A DNA stretch of 64,000 bases, taken from Lactococcus carnosus (GTDB lineage: Bacteria > Bacillota > Bacilli > Lactobacillales > Streptococcaceae). Under the pieces are notes generated by a model. It ran no database searches, was not told the origin of the DNA, and saw only the letters and a program-made list of their open reading frames with translations. Positions 1 to 9,170 of the stretch are shown one piece after another (the stretch's first letter is position 1; the number at the start of each line of letters is the position of its first letter). The stretch lies in the NCBI RefSeq assembly GCF_006770265.1, contig NZ_CP017194.1:1178001-1242000 (forward strand). Direction: 5' to 3'. Both the position numbers and the translations under genes were made by a program.

Positions 1-831
1 AATCCAGGCTAATTCTTGTTTATATAATTGCTTGCTCTTATGATGCTGAGCAGATTCTCTTTCGTCTCTTTCAGCTTTTTGCTGTAGATAATCTTGATAG
101 TTTCCTTGATATTCGTATAGCTTACCATTATCTAATTCAAAGATACGCGTTGCCAAATTATCCAAGAAATAACGGTCATGGGTAATAAATAAAATAGTTT
201 GTCTGGCGCTTTTTACATAGTTCTCTAACCAAGCGATCGTATCTACATCCAGATGGTTGGTTGGCTCATCCAGCAGTAATAAATCTGCAGGATTTAGCAG
301 GGCCTGTGCTAACTGAACACGACGTTTTTGACCACCGGATAGGTTCTTGATTTGCTCAGTCAAATCAGGTAATTTCAACTTAGATAAGACCGTTTTAACT
401 TGATTTTCAACTTCCCAAGCCTCAATCGCTGTCATCTGTGCTTCAGCTTCAGATAAAGAGACTTGTAATGTCTCATTTTCTGGATCCTCAGTCAAGGCAA
501 GCAAGACTTGCTCATACTGCTTAATGGCTTTCATCTGTGCTAAGTCATCTGACAAAACCGTATCCATAATCGATACATTTTCATCAAACTGTGGTTCCTG
601 TGTCAAATACTCGATTTTAAAATCATTGTGCGCAAAAAATGGTGAATTATCACCATCAAATCCAGCTTTTCCTGAGATAACATCCAGTAATGTCGTTTTC
701 CCAGTGCCATTCACACCAATCAAGCCAATCCGATCTAAAGGATGGATGATAAAGTCTATCTTTGAGAAAACAGTCTTATCTCCTACAGATTTAGTCAAGT
801 TTTCAACACGAAAATCAGTCATTGTTGCCAT
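1..831 (-). CDS. ABC-F family ATPase (Uup/YfmR-like), 3' end cut by window edge
   Basis: Soluble tandem-ATPase protein of the ABC-F family, which acts on ribosomes or translation rather than as a transporter. The visible 277 codons hold the first nucleotide-binding domain: Walker A (GVNGTGKTT), signature (LSGGQKRR), Walker B (LLLDEPTNHLDVDT) and switch histidine (ITHDRYFLD), then the start of the inter-domain linker (ELAWI at the edge, typical of Uup/YfmR). The frame stays open to base 1, so the second ATPase domain lies outside. The start is ATG at 831, or ATG at 822; either overlaps the end of cca, suggesting translational coupling. Subfamily assignment is by motif memory only. Confidence 0.85.
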   Translation of the reverse strand, partial: MATMTDFRVENLTKSVGDKTVFSKIDFIIHPLDRIGLIGVNGTGKTTLLDVISGKAGFDGDNSPFFAHNDFKIEYLTQEPQFDENVSIMDTVLSDDLAQMKAIKQYEQVLLALTEDPENETLQVSLSEAEAQMTAIEAWEVENQVKTVLSKLKLPDLTEQIKNLSGGQKRRVQLAQALLNPADLLLLDEPTNHLDVDTIAWLENYVKSARQTILFITHDRYFLDNLATRIFELDNGKLYEYQGNYQDYLQQKAERDERESAQHHKSKQLYKQELAWI

Positions 832-2029
832 CGTTACTCTTTTCTTTTACATAATTAAAAATAGCTTCTGGTCGGTTAATTAAGTTGCCCCTAACGATTT
901 CCAGTTCAATCGTGTGATAGAGTTTACCAATACCTGGACCAGGTTTGATACCAAATTTGGTCATAATATCTCCTGCAGAAACGGCAATGTCTTTTTTGTG
1001 TCGGATCTGTAGTTGCGCATCAAGTGCTGAAATTAATTCAAAATTAGTTTTAAAATCTTGTGCAGCAACCATCTCCTCAACTAAAATCAAGCTCGACTTA
1101 CCAAGTAAATAAAGCGATTCTTGTGTGAACTGACTTGTTTGTCGGATATGATATGCCTTCAAAAAGTTGGTCACATCTGTCGAAAAATCACGAGATACTT
1201 TCCACTGCTTCATCAAAAATTTGCCATCTAAATAGCCAAGCTGATAAAGTAAATAGCCCCATGCTTGGATCGAATTTGTAAACACAAAGTCTTCTGGTAG
1301 TGACAGCATCTTTAAGAGCGCTGATTCATTTGAAAGGCCTGGTAAATAATCAGACGCCTCTATTGCTAAAAGTGCCTTAAGCCCTTTTTGCCAATGACTT
1401 GCAATTAATAACTTATCCAGTTCAATAAAAATACGTTCGATTGAAATTTTTTCTAGCAAATAAGCCTGGGCTTTCATGGCCTCAAACGTATCCGTTGCCA
1501 AATCAAAATTCAGTGTCGCACTAAATCTGAGACCCCGCATGATTCTTAAGGCATCTTCTGTGAAGCGTTCTGATGGCTTACCAACTGCTCGAAGGACTTG
1601 TCTGTCTAAATCGCTTAGCCCGTCATAGAGATCAATAATCTCCCCATCATTTGCAAGTGCGAAGGCGTTGATTGTAAAATCACGTCTTAGCAAATCTTCT
1701 GACAGTTGACGTACAAAGTTAACATGAGCAGGTCGTCGATAATCGACATAGACATCTTCTGTCCGAAATGTCGTGATTTCATATTCGTCATCTTGCGCCA
1801 AAACAAGTACCGTACCATGCTCGATACCGATATCGATTGTATGCTCAAATATCTGCTTAATCTCTGATGGATAGGCACTTGTTGCGATATCAACATCATG
1901 AATCTGCCGATTGAGTAGCACGTCACGCACACTGCCTCCGACAAAATACGCTTCATAGCCAAAATCTCGAATTTTTTGCAAAATCGGCAGAGCTTTTACA
2001 AACTCCGCCGGCATCTTCTCTAATCTCAT
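815..2029 (-). CDS. cca: CCA-adding tRNA nucleotidyltransferase
   Basis: Adds or repairs the 3' CCA end of tRNAs using CTP and ATP. The 404-aa length fits bacterial class II CCA enzymes. The N-terminal nucleotidyltransferase core shows FVGGSVRD (residues 29-36) and the metal-binding pair in HDVDIAT (D45, D47), followed by the RRDFTINA motif and the [10 protein letters not shown] segment of the neck domain; the C-terminal part is helical. The start ATG overlaps the dapB stop as ATGA and the 3' end overlaps the ABC-F gene, so it sits inside a tightly packed minus-strand operon. An essential role is expected because a class II enzyme is the only CCA enzyme in most firmicutes. Confidence 0.95.
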   Translation of the reverse strand: MRLEKMPAEFVKALPILQKIRDFGYEAYFVGGSVRDVLLNRQIHDVDIATSAYPSEIKQIFEHTIDIGIEHGTVLVLAQDDEYEITTFRTEDVYVDYRRPAHVNFVRQLSEDLLRRDFTINAFALANDGEIIDLYDGLSDLDRQVLRAVGKPSERFTEDALRIMRGLRFSATLNFDLATDTFEAMKAQAYLLEKISIERIFIELDKLLIASHWQKGLKALLAIEASDYLPGLSNESALLKMLSLPEDFVFTNSIQAWGYLLYQLGYLDGKFLMKQWKVSRDFSTDVTNFLKAYHIRQTSQFTQESLYLLGKSSLILVEEMVAAQDFKTNFELISALDAQLQIRHKKDIAVSAGDIMTKFGIKPGPGIGKLYHTIELEIVRGNLINRPEAIFNYVKEKSNDGNND

Positions 2030-2790
2030 AACAGACAGTCTAATCCATAAACCAAGGCATCGATTTCAACAACTTTTTTGATACCGATATTAACACCACC
2101 CATGAAAGAGACACGATCGTAGGAATCATGACGGATGGTTAATCCTTCACCTTTAGCACCAAAAATAACTTCTTGGTGGGCAACAAGACCTGGCAAGCGA
2201 ACAGAATGAATTCTCATGCCATCAAATTCGGCACCTCTTGCACCTGGGATCGTCTCAACTTCATCAGCAGCACCCTGCTGTTTAGGCTGACGTGTCTCCT
2301 TAATCAGTTCTGCCGTCTTAATGGCTGTACCTGATGGTGCATCTTTTTTGTTGTCATGGTGTAACTCGATAATTTCTACATCAGGGAAATATTGGGCTGC
2401 TTTTTGGGCAAATTCCATCAACAAAATCGCACCAATAGCGAAATTAGGCGCGATGAGGCCACCTATTTTTTTCTCTTTTGATAAGGTGATGAGTTCTGTA
2501 ATTTGTGCTTCTGTGAAGCCGGTCGTGCCAACAACAGGACAAAAGCCATTTTCCAAGGCAAATTTAGTGTTGTCAAAAGCAACAGTAGGGATCGTGAAAT
2601 CGACCCATACATCTGCATCAAATCCGATGAGGCCAGTCTTATCATTAAAGACAGGAACGCCATCAACTACTTTTTCATTTGTTAGGGGATCTACCAAAGC
2701 GACTAATTCAAGATTAACATCTTCTTTTACCATCTCCACTGCTGTTGAGCCCATACGGCCTTTGAAACCCGCTATAATTACTTTAATCAT
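2026..2790 (-). CDS. dapB: 4-hydroxy-tetrahydrodipicolinate reductase
   Basis: Reduces 4-hydroxy-tetrahydrodipicolinate with NAD(P)H in the diaminopimelate/lysine pathway, feeding peptidoglycan and lysine synthesis. 254 aa, the usual length. The N-terminal Rossmann motif is GFKGRMG (residues 8-14); the catalytic region [15 protein letters not shown] carries the His-His and Lys expected for substrate binding. The start at 2790 directly abuts the degV stop and its own stop overlaps cca (ATGA). It is the only dap gene in the window; the degV-dapB-cca-ABC-F order is the streptococcal arrangement. Confidence 0.96.
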   Translation of the reverse strand: MIKVIIAGFKGRMGSTAVEMVKEDVNLELVALVDPLTNEKVVDGVPVFNDKTGLIGFDADVWVDFTIPTVAFDNTKFALENGFCPVVGTTGFTEAQITELITLSKEKKIGGLIAPNFAIGAILLMEFAQKAAQYFPDVEIIELHHDNKKDAPSGTAIKTAELIKETRQPKQQGAADEVETIPGARGAEFDGMRIHSVRLPGLVAHQEVIFGAKGEGLTIRHDSYDRVSFMGGVNIGIKKVVEIDALVYGLDCLL

Positions 2791-3635
2791 TATGTTAATT
2801 TCGGACTAATACCAAATCCGAGTGCTCCTTCCCCTAAATGTGTGCCAATCACCGCCCCAAAGCTTGCGATTGAGACATCAAAGCCTTTTTCTGTCAATTC
2901 TTGCGCGACATCTTTCGCCGTTTCTGGAATATTTGAGTGAATCACATAAACCTTATAATCTCCTGATTTTGTTGTTTCTGACAGAATCTTATACAGTTTT
3001 TTAAATGCCTTCTTGCTTGTCCTGATTTTTTCATAAACAACGATTTTACCAGCTTCATCAAACCGTAGAATCGGTTTGATATTCAACAAGTTGCCAATTA
3101 TTGCAGCACCATTTGATAGTCTGCCACCTTTGACCAGATGATCTAAATCATCCACGATAATAAAGGCTGTTGTTTTAGCAATGATTTCAGCTAGTTCTGT
3201 CAAGATAAAGTCAAATGACGCATTCGTCTTGGTCATATTAGCCGTCATTTCAACCATGTAGCCTAATGGTGCTGACGTGATGATGGTATCTGGAAAGGCA
3301 ATCGTTAACTTAGGATACTCATCTTTAAGATATTGGATATTTTGCCAAAATCCTGAAATACCAGATGACAAAAACAGACCCACAACATGTGTATAGTTTT
3401 CGGCCACTAGTTTGTCCAGTAATTCTGTCAGATCATGCATACTTGGCTGACTTGTTTTTGGTAGTTCAGCAGATGCGGCCATCTTCTCATAAAATGCTGA
3501 GTCTGTCAGCGTTTTACCTTCAATATAAGTCTCACCAGCTATAAAAATAGGGATATCAAGCACAAATACATTGTCCTTTTCCCTAACGTCATCTCGCAAA
3601 AATGCTGAGCTATCTGTAATAATTGCAGTCTTCAT
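2790..3635 (-). CDS. DegV family fatty-acid-binding protein
   Basis: DegV proteins bind a fatty acid between two alpha/beta domains and, in Gram-positive bacteria, act as FakB-type partners of fatty-acid kinase. The protein opens with the family signature TAIITDSSA and has the internal TSQPS motif around residue 61, the conserved DTITSAPLG-like block and the VKGGRLS segment before the second domain. 281 aa is normal. It is the first of four tightly packed genes (degV, dapB, cca, ABC-F). Which fatty acid it binds, and whether it works with a FakA elsewhere, cannot be told from this window. Confidence 0.9.
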   Translation of the reverse strand: MKTAIITDSSAFLRDDVREKDNVFVLDIPIFIAGETYIEGKTLTDSAFYEKMAASAELPKTSQPSMHDLTELLDKLVAENYTHVVGLFLSSGISGFWQNIQYLKDEYPKLTIAFPDTIITSAPLGYMVEMTANMTKTNASFDFILTELAEIIAKTTAFIIVDDLDHLVKGGRLSNGAAIIGNLLNIKPILRFDEAGKIVVYEKIRTSKKAFKKLYKILSETTKSGDYKVYVIHSNIPETAKDVAQELTEKGFDVSIASFGAVIGTHLGEGALGFGISPKLT

Positions 3636-3641
3636 ATAGCC

Positions 3642-4022
3642 TTAAAACTCCAAGCTAACGCCTGGTTGATCCAAAGCAATTTCAGTTATTTCATAAGTCA
3701 TACGCTGTAATAAATCAAATAAAGGCGCTGCCAACTCTGACATTTCTTCTTGAGATAATTGTTCTTTATTTTCGATGACCTGTCCACGGATGATACTTAA
3801 TTGACCGATGTTACCCGAAATAACAAGATTTTCAAGAACAATCATGAAAGACAAGAGACCATTAATAGCTGTGTCTGTTTCTGATAAATTCTCAACTTGA
3901 TCGACGAGTTGGAATTGCACATTTAATGCTGTTTCTGGTGTCCCATTTTCTTCTTCCCACGCTAAATTTCTAGCATCATAGTGGAATTGGTGGACAAATT
4001 CTTTTTCGCGTTCAATATTCAT
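3642..4022 (-). CDS. DUF1149 family protein (SecB-like fold)
   Basis: A 126-aa acidic protein matching the streptococcal DUF1149 family in length, in its N-terminus (MNIEREKEFVHQFHYD) and in the C-terminal GVSLEF ending. The family is conserved in streptococci and lactococci and is related in fold to the SecB chaperone; its biological role is not established. It overlaps the end of the upstream HAD gene by 11 bp and lies 6 bp before degV, so it is probably co-transcribed with both. No membrane segment or signal peptide is visible. Confidence 0.8.
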   Translation of the reverse strand: MNIEREKEFVHQFHYDARNLAWEEENGTPETALNVQFQLVDQVENLSETDTAINGLLSFMIVLENLVISGNIGQLSIIRGQVIENKEQLSQEEMSELAAPLFDLLQRMTYEITEIALDQPGVSLEF

Positions 4023-4614
4023 TTTTAAAGTTCTCCCATGTTGTCACTGTATCATCTGCGTTTAGTTCGTTTGCTTGAAAAAATCCAGCTTCGTCAAATA
4101 AAATCGTTTTGATACCAGCATTTTGCCCTGCTAAAATATCTAATGGTCTATCGCCCACCATAACAGTCTGATCAAGTTTTAACTGATACTTATCTATCAG
4201 ATAAATCAAACTCTCCGGATCAGGCTTTCTGGTAAAGTGGTTGTCACTCGTAATAATTTCAGTAAATAAAGGGCTCAGCTCACCTAAATAGTCGTATGTC
4301 TTATCATCTCGATGACTCAGGATAAAATGTTGCCCACCGGTGTCGATAATCTGCTTTAAAATAGCAGGAATTCCTGGATAGTAGCTAACCTGAGTCTGTA
4401 AGGTTGTTTCCAACTGATGATAGTCATCGAGCAAGGCAGCTGTGCCATATTGTTTGGCAAAGTCTCGAATCGAATACTTTTTGATAAAATAAGCCAAATC
4501 CCCATCATAGTGTATGTCGTGCTTGATCATCACCTGTTTGAGTGCCCTCAGCATGACAGGATAGGTATCAAATAAAGTGCCGTCAAAATCCCAGATATAA
4601 TTTTTTAAGGTCAT
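4012..4614 (-). CDS. HAD-superfamily hydrolase (Gph/PGMB-like)
   Basis: Phosphatase of the haloacid dehalogenase superfamily. Motif I is WDFDGTLFDTYP (nucleophile in DFDGT), motif II is in ILSHRDD, motif III in the RKPDPE lysine region, and motif IV is VGDRPLDI. An alpha-helical cap (residues about 15-75) marks subfamily IA, as in phosphoglycolate phosphatase and beta-phosphoglucomutase. The substrate cannot be read from the sequence. It starts 2 bp after trmD ends and overlaps the DUF1149 gene. Confidence 0.88.
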   Translation of the reverse strand: MTLKNYIWDFDGTLFDTYPVMLRALKQVMIKHDIHYDGDLAYFIKKYSIRDFAKQYGTAALLDDYHQLETTLQTQVSYYPGIPAILKQIIDTGGQHFILSHRDDKTYDYLGELSPLFTEIITSDNHFTRKPDPESLIYLIDKYQLKLDQTVMVGDRPLDILAGQNAGIKTILFDEAGFFQANELNADDTVTTWENFKNEY

Positions 4615-4615
4615 T

Positions 4616-5341
4616 TTAATCAGAACTTTCGTTTTCTATCTGTTTGAGTAGCGCATGCTCTTCATCACTAAAGGGATATGCTGCTAGTAAATCTGGTCTT
4701 AGGCGATGCGTTTTAGCCAAACTTTCAGTCAGGCGCCACTTGCGAATATTTTCATGATGCCCACTCATGAGGACATCTGGTACCTTTAACCCTCTAAAGT
4801 CTTCAGGTCTTGTATATTGCGGATACTCTAATAAGCCTGATGAGAAGCTATCTTCTTCGTGACTGGCTTTTTTACCGATCACATCAGGAATTAGGCGTAC
4901 TGTGGCATCAATCATGACACTGGCTGCTACTTCTCCACCTGTTAAGACATAATCACCCAAAGAGACTTCATCTGTCACAAGCGTCTTGATCCGCTCATCA
5001 AATCCTTCGTAGTGGCCACATAAGAAAACGACTTGGTCTTCTCCTGCTAACTCCTCAGCAAAGGCTTGATCAAAGGTACGACCAGCAGGGTCCATCATCA
5101 ACACACGTGCGCCTTCATGTGGAAATGAAGCTAAGGTATCAAAGATTGGTTGTGGCATCAGTAGCATGCCTTGACCACCACCATAAGGCATATCATCGAC
5201 ATGCTTTTGCTTATTTGTAGCAAAATCTCGAAAATTATGAAAGTTAATCTCGATTTTTCCCGACTTTCTCGCCCTGCCAACTATAGAATGATCTAGGCTA
5301 GAGAACATATCAGGAAACAAAGTTAAGATATCAATCTGCAT
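4616..5341 (-). CDS. trmD: tRNA (guanine37-N1)-methyltransferase
   Basis: Methylates N1 of G37 next to the anticodon of tRNAs reading CNN codons, preventing +1 frameshifts. The SPOUT-fold knot is visible around [12 protein letters not shown] and [11 protein letters not shown]; the C-terminal domain contains the DVLMSGHH region. The chosen start is ATG at 5341 ([13 protein letters not shown], the family N-terminus) rather than an in-frame upstream ATG at 5371 that lies inside rimM. It begins one base after the rimM stop, so the two are translated from one message. 241 aa is standard. Confidence 0.96.
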   Translation of the reverse strand: MQIDILTLFPDMFSSLDHSIVGRARKSGKIEINFHNFRDFATNKQKHVDDMPYGGGQGMLLMPQPIFDTLASFPHEGARVLMMDPAGRTFDQAFAEELAGEDQVVFLCGHYEGFDERIKTLVTDEVSLGDYVLTGGEVAASVMIDATVRLIPDVIGKKASHEEDSFSSGLLEYPQYTRPEDFRGLKVPDVLMSGHHENIRKWRLTESLAKTHRLRPDLLAAYPFSDEEHALLKQIENESSD

Positions 5342-5342
5342 C

Positions 5343-5858
5343 CTAATCATCCAATCCTTCTGGAATGTCAACAGTCACACGTTTTGCGACAATATCAACC
5401 GTCAAGATGACTGACTCAATAAATGGCAGGAGTAAGTCCTTTTTGCCTTTACGTTTGATCACCCAAACATCGTTTGCACCAGGCTGTAGGATTTCTGAAA
5501 CTGTCCCGATTGCTACCTCATTTTCGAAAACAGTAATACCGATGATATCATCATAGTAAAACTCGTCATCACTATCCAGTTCTCCACGATTTTCAGCCGC
5601 GATTTTCAATGAAAAATCACGATATTTTTCGACATCATTAATGCTATACATGCCTTCAAACTTGATGATATCTAGATTTTTTTGTTTTCGATGTGTCTTG
5701 ACTTTGAGCATCCTAACAAATTTATCTTGTTTATCAAATAAAGCCAGTTCAGCATTTTTTTGATAGCGTTCCTCTGCGAAATCCGTTACCGAAATCACGC
5801 GCACTTCACCTTGTAACCCCTGTGTGTTAACAATCGTTCCTACTATGTAATAATCCAT
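5343..5858 (-). CDS. rimM: Ribosome maturation factor RimM
   Basis: Assists maturation of the 30S subunit head by binding ribosomal protein S19. The 171-aa protein has the N-terminal beta-barrel with [17 protein letters not shown] and the C-terminal PRC-barrel (residues about 95-170, with [17 protein letters not shown]). It is the first gene of a rimM-trmD-HAD-DUF1149-degV-dapB-cca run. The ATG at 5858 fits the family N-terminus, but no Shine-Dalgarno sequence precedes it; an extended -10 box lies 6 nt upstream, so the message may be leaderless. Its usual upstream neighbours rpsP and khpA are 13 kb away. Confidence 0.95.
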   Translation of the reverse strand: MDYYIVGTIVNTQGLQGEVRVISVTDFAEERYQKNAELALFDKQDKFVRMLKVKTHRKQKNLDIIKFEGMYSINDVEKYRDFSLKIAAENRGELDSDDEFYYDDIIGITVFENEVAIGTVSEILQPGANDVWVIKRKGKKDLLLPFIESVILTVDIVAKRVTVDIPEGLDD

Positions 5859-5864
5859 TCTTAT

Positions 5865-5873
5865 ATTATATCA
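5865..5873 (-). promoter_or_regulatory. Extended -10 promoter of rimM (leaderless candidate)
   Basis: On the minus strand TGATATAAT matches the extended -10 (TGN-TATAAT). Six bases separate the TATAAT from the rimM ATG, so a start site about 7 nt downstream would coincide with the ATG itself. No convincing -35 is seen, as is common for extended -10 promoters. Inference from sequence only. Confidence 0.6.
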
Positions 5874-6015
5874 TAAACTTGTAGCCTTACCTAGGTTATT
5901 CTCCCCTAGATGGCCTCATTTTACAGAGGTCTCATGAAGCGTAACTCGTATCAAGTACGATATATTTTTCACATATTAGTTAATTAAGCATTTAGCTAAT
6001 TAGCAGGTTTAATAT

Positions 6016-6096
6016 GCGACCAAAGGGAATCGAACCCTTTATTTGTACGAAGCTAAATTGTACACGTTTGTCATAGTGTCTACCAAGACTGGTCGC
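6016..6096 (-). ncRNA. tRNA-like element (degenerate or unusual tRNA)
   Basis: The 3' half is tRNA-like in every detail: T-stem AAGGG/CCCTT around the loop TTCGATT, followed by TGGTCGC and discriminator A, which pairs perfectly over 7 bp with the 5' GCGACCA. The 50 nt between acceptor and T-stem do not form a standard cloverleaf: the D-arm would be GTC-TTGGTA-GAC directly after the acceptor (no positions 8-9), and the anticodon region offers only TGTAC/GTACA with an 11-nt loop or ACAC/GTGT with a 10-nt loop. No anticodon can be assigned and CCA is not encoded. It may be a pseudo-tRNA, a non-decoding tRNA mimic, or a remnant at an integration point. Confidence 0.55.
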
Positions 6097-6273
6097 TGAT
6101 CAAGTAAGCTATTAACCGACTAGCTTACTTGGATAAAGCAGGCAAAACTTAGGGTAACGCAACCAACCTATACCTTAGCTTAGGCAGATTGCTTTATATG
6201 TTTTGCGACTTCATTTATCTTATTTTTGTTGCAGTTACTTTTGTCATCACCCTCATGAACAGGTTGCTAACTA

Positions 6274-7620
6274 TCACAGCGCATCAGTTAACAACTCAAG
6301 AAAAATCGTGAGTATTAATAGGTCTGCTGATCCACCTAGACTAAGATTTTGACGGATAAAGACTTGATCTAGCTGATACATATAGGCCTTACCAGCTGTC
6401 GTTTTTGCACCTCCTAAGTCAAAATAGCGGGTGACTTGTTCTTGTAAATCGGCTAGTACGGTAATATCACCAGCCCGTTTAATTAAGTTGGTATCTTTTA
6501 TGCTAGTAGCAATCAGCATCAGGGTATCCAGCAAGCAATCATTCATCGTTCCTTTTCTATTTTTCAGATAAGGGAGTACCAAATCAAATACAGTCGGAAA
6601 CCCTTTTTCAGCTTCACCACGCACCCCTGTTAAGCCGTAGCTTAAAAACTGCATTTCACCAGCAGTCAAGGTCGACTTATTGGATAACCCTACAAATGCC
6701 TGCTCTGTCAGTCCAGCTAACATCTGACAGATGATGTTCTGTAAATCAAGTGACACCTGCTTCTGATAGACACTGGCTGAAAAAAGAATACCTAATGAAA
6801 ATATAGCCCCTTTATGCGTATTGACATCCTCTGTCGTTTTCAACATCGTGATTTCAGCCTTGATCCCTAACCGTCTTATCTCCTCAAAAAGGCTTGGCAA
6901 AGACGCTGTCCAAGATAAACTTACTTCATATAATGCAGTAAAGTAAGGTCGTAAGCTGATGGCACTATCAATAAAAAGGAAAGCGTCCATATCCTTATGG
7001 CTCCCTTGACTACCTGGATCTACCAAACCGGGTTTTGGTGTAACAGATACTTCATAGAGCATGGCACGGATAGCAGTTGATATCCACTTTTCTTTATCTT
7101 TGCTGACGTACCTTATATATAAGGCATTTAGTGCCTTTTGCATGGCAAACCAAGGATGCTGTTGTGATCTGGCACAAATCTTTGCATCTTCTCCACATAC
7201 ATAACAAGTCCTGCAAGGTATCCCTAGCGTTGCGCGCGACAGATACTTACCATCAGCCGCCAAAACATCAACATCAAATAAGCGGCCTAATGCAAATTGT
7301 GTCTCAAACGCAACTGCCTTTGCTTTACAAGTATTAGCAGAAACATCGACCACAAGACTTGCCTCTGGTCCTGTCTGCAAGTCAAGATGTGTCATTTGCC
7401 ACTGAGCCGTAAACACCCTAGTAAGCTCGCGCATACCCGCTCGAAAAATAAGCTGTATCTGACGACTATTCTTTATATTTCCCGGTATATTCAGGGTGAT
7501 AGAGATAAGCGTTGCATCAGAAAACGCTTGCCTAACCTCTTGCAATCTAGCAACACGCGCTACTTTACCGGCAAGTATATCAGCTAGGCTTACTGGCTTT
7601 CCCTTAGTAAAAATAGACAT
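6274..7620 (-). CDS. citXG: CitX-CitG fusion: citrate lyase prosthetic-group synthesis and transfer
   Basis: Bifunctional protein supplying the 2'-(5''-triphosphoribosyl)-3'-dephospho-CoA group of citrate lyase. The N-terminal part (about 1-165) is CitX, apo-ACP transferase, with its signature GRLFDVDV at residues 112-119 and a Cys-rich stretch (CRTCYVCG, 136-143). The C-terminal part (about 175-448) is CitG, the triphosphoribosyl-dephospho-CoA synthase, with the TPKPGLVD motif near 194-201 and GSHKDMD. Fusions of this kind are known. It is the last gene of the cit run, 5 bp after citF. Its substrate protein, the citD acyl carrier, is not present in the window, so the function is questionable here. 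Confidence 0.88.
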   Translation of the reverse strand: MSIFTKGKPVSLADILAGKVARVARLQEVRQAFSDATLISITLNIPGNIKNSRQIQLIFRAGMRELTRVFTAQWQMTHLDLQTGPEASLVVDVSANTCKAKAVAFETQFALGRLFDVDVLAADGKYLSRATLGIPCRTCYVCGEDAKICARSQQHPWFAMQKALNALYIRYVSKDKEKWISTAIRAMLYEVSVTPKPGLVDPGSQGSHKDMDAFLFIDSAISLRPYFTALYEVSLSWTASLPSLFEEIRRLGIKAEITMLKTTEDVNTHKGAIFSLGILFSASVYQKQVSLDLQNIICQMLAGLTEQAFVGLSNKSTLTAGEMQFLSYGLTGVRGEAEKGFPTVFDLVLPYLKNRKGTMNDCLLDTLMLIATSIKDTNLIKRAGDITVLADLQEQVTRYFDLGGAKTTAGKAYMYQLDQVFIRQNLSLGGSADLLILTIFLELLTDAL

Positions 7621-7625
7621 AGCGG

Positions 7626-9170
7626 CTAGTCTTTGATTTGGTTGATAACATCAATCAGCGTACCATCTCGATATTCAACAAAGGCAACGACCTTATCAGT
7701 AAAGGTTAAGGACTCAGGTATACCTGTTTTAGCTGCTGCTTTTGCTTGCAACTCTTGTATCGTGAAAATCGGAAAATCTGGAATCTGAGTCAGACTATCC
7801 AACAAATCACTTCGCCGTGGATTGATGGCAATACCAACCTCTGTAACAACCACATCAATGGTGTCTCCAGGCGTAATAACTGTTGTGACACGAGGTACGA
7901 TAGTTGCTAGACGACCACGCACCAGAGGTGCTGCGATAATCGTTAAGTTTGCTGTCGCCGCATCTTGATGTCCGCCAATGGCACCCCGAATGACACCATC
8001 TGATCCTGTCATAACATTCACATTAAAGGCTGTATCGATTTCCAAGGCAGATAGAATGACAATGTCTAATTGATCAACCATAGCACCTTTATTAGCTGGA
8101 TCCGCATACCAAGATGCATCGATCTCTTGTTGATTCTCGTTCTCATGCATCGACTGAGCAGCACCACGATCAAAATCTTGAACATCCATCAGCTTACCAA
8201 CAAGGTCTTCTTTTAACAGGTCTACCATTGCGCTGGTAATCCCACCTAAGGCAAAGGACGCCTTGATCTGTTGATCAATCATCGATTGACGTAGAAAACG
8301 AGTGACTGCTAAAGCTGCCCCGCCAGTACCAGTTTGAAACGAGAAACCATCCTTGAAGTAGGGTGAGTTTGTTAGGACTTGATTCACAGTCCTGGCTATC
8401 TTTAATTCTTTAGGATCACTGGTAAAACGGGTCGCGCCAGATCCGATCTTATCTGGATCGCCAACCGCAGCAATCTCAACAACATAATCAACCTGAGTTT
8501 GCTTGATTGATGCTGGCATGTTGGGATAGGGGACGAGATGATCAGTGACTAGGACAACGGTTTGGGCATACTGTGCATCCATCAAGGTATAGCCTAAAGC
8601 GCCACATGCTGATGCGCCAACTATGCCATTTGCATTGCCCATTTCATCGCTATTTGGCACACCGAGAAAGGCAACATCTATTTTGATATCACCTGTCTCA
8701 ATTGCCCTAGCACGGCCACCATGGGAGCGTAAAACAATCGGGTTTTGTAAGGCACCATGAGAAACCGCTTCGCCTAATTTTCCTCGCATGCCAGAGGATG
8801 TAATGTGTGTGACGACGCCTTTTTCTATTGCTTCTACTACGATATCATTCATGACATTTGTCAAGGACGACGGTGCTAAAGCAAGATTTTTATAGCCTAG
8901 ATCAATAATCAAGCGCATTACCGCATTAAAGACGTAGTCGCCTTCTCGAAAATGATGGTGGAAAGAAAGTGTCATCCCATCTTGCACAGTTTTGACGATG
9001 ACGTCTTCTAAGGTATAGGCACATTTCTCTTTGCCTGTTGTTGCCCGTACTTTAGGGCCACTTCTCTGCGTGATCACACCCCCATAGTTGCTCGTCGTAA
9101 ACGGCATATACTCATATCTCTTAGTGATTTCATCTGGTAGTTCACGATTTACTTTATTTTTCAATATCAT
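7626..9170 (-). CDS. citF: Citrate lyase alpha subunit (citrate:acetyl-ACP transferase)
   Basis: Swaps acetyl for citryl on the lyase acyl carrier protein. About 514 aa, family length; conserved blocks include [42 protein letters not shown] and [17 protein letters not shown]. The start is ATG at 9170 overlapping the citE end; a TTG two codons later has a better-spaced AAAGGA and could be used instead. An in-frame GTG/ATG farther upstream lies within citE and is rejected. The reading frame is intact although citC and citD are missing. Confidence 0.93.
   Translation of the reverse strand: MILKNKVNRELPDEITKRYEYMPFTTSNYGGVITQRSGPKVRATTGKEKCAYTLEDVIVKTVQDGMTLSFHHHFREGDYVFNAVMRLIIDLGYKNLALAPSSLTNVMNDIVVEAIEKGVVTHITSSGMRGKLGEAVSHGALQNPIVLRSHGGRARAIETGDIKIDVAFLGVPNSDEMGNANGIVGASACGALGYTLMDAQYAQTVVLVTDHLVPYPNMPASIKQTQVDYVVEIAAVGDPDKIGSGATRFTSDPKELKIARTVNQVLTNSPYFKDGFSFQTGTGGAALAVTRFLRQSMIDQQIKASFALGGITSAMVDLLKEDLVGKLMDVQDFDRGAAQSMHENENQQEIDASWYADPANKGAMVDQLDIVILSALEIDTAFNVNVMTGSDGVIRGAIGGHQDAATANLTIIAAPLVRGRLATIVPRVTTVITPGDTIDVVVTEVGIAINPRRSDLLDSLTQIPDFPIFTIQELQAKAAAKTGIPESLTFTDKVVAFVEYRDGTLIDVINQIKD

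Larger units (their letters stand above)
5859..6273. other. 415-bp intergenic region with several RNA-like structures
   Basis: No ORF of note. Reading the minus strand from the citXG end, it holds an imperfect long hairpin (outer arms at 6133-6140 and 6190-6197, inner arms at 6148-6156 and 6171-6178), a perfect 9-bp inverted repeat (6112-6120 with 6132-6124 region, AAGTAAGCT/AGCTTACTT), a tRNA-like element (6016-6096) and finally the rimM promoter. No classical hairpin-plus-T-run terminator is evident after citXG. It marks the left boundary of the accessory block. Confidence 0.6.

Noticed and set aside
524-883. 119-aa plus-strand ORF
   Set aside because: Antisense shadow of the ABC-F gene and cca; no ribosome site or family features.
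6016-6096. tmRNA (ssrA)
   Set aside because: No tag-peptide frame or GGGGC...CAGCCCC ends; acceptor halves are only 81 nt apart.
6100-6200. T-box riboswitch
   Set aside because: A GGTTGGTTGCG stretch recalls the T-box core, but it deviates from AGGGUGGNACCGCG, has no specifier loop, and lies after citXG rather than before an aminoacid gene.
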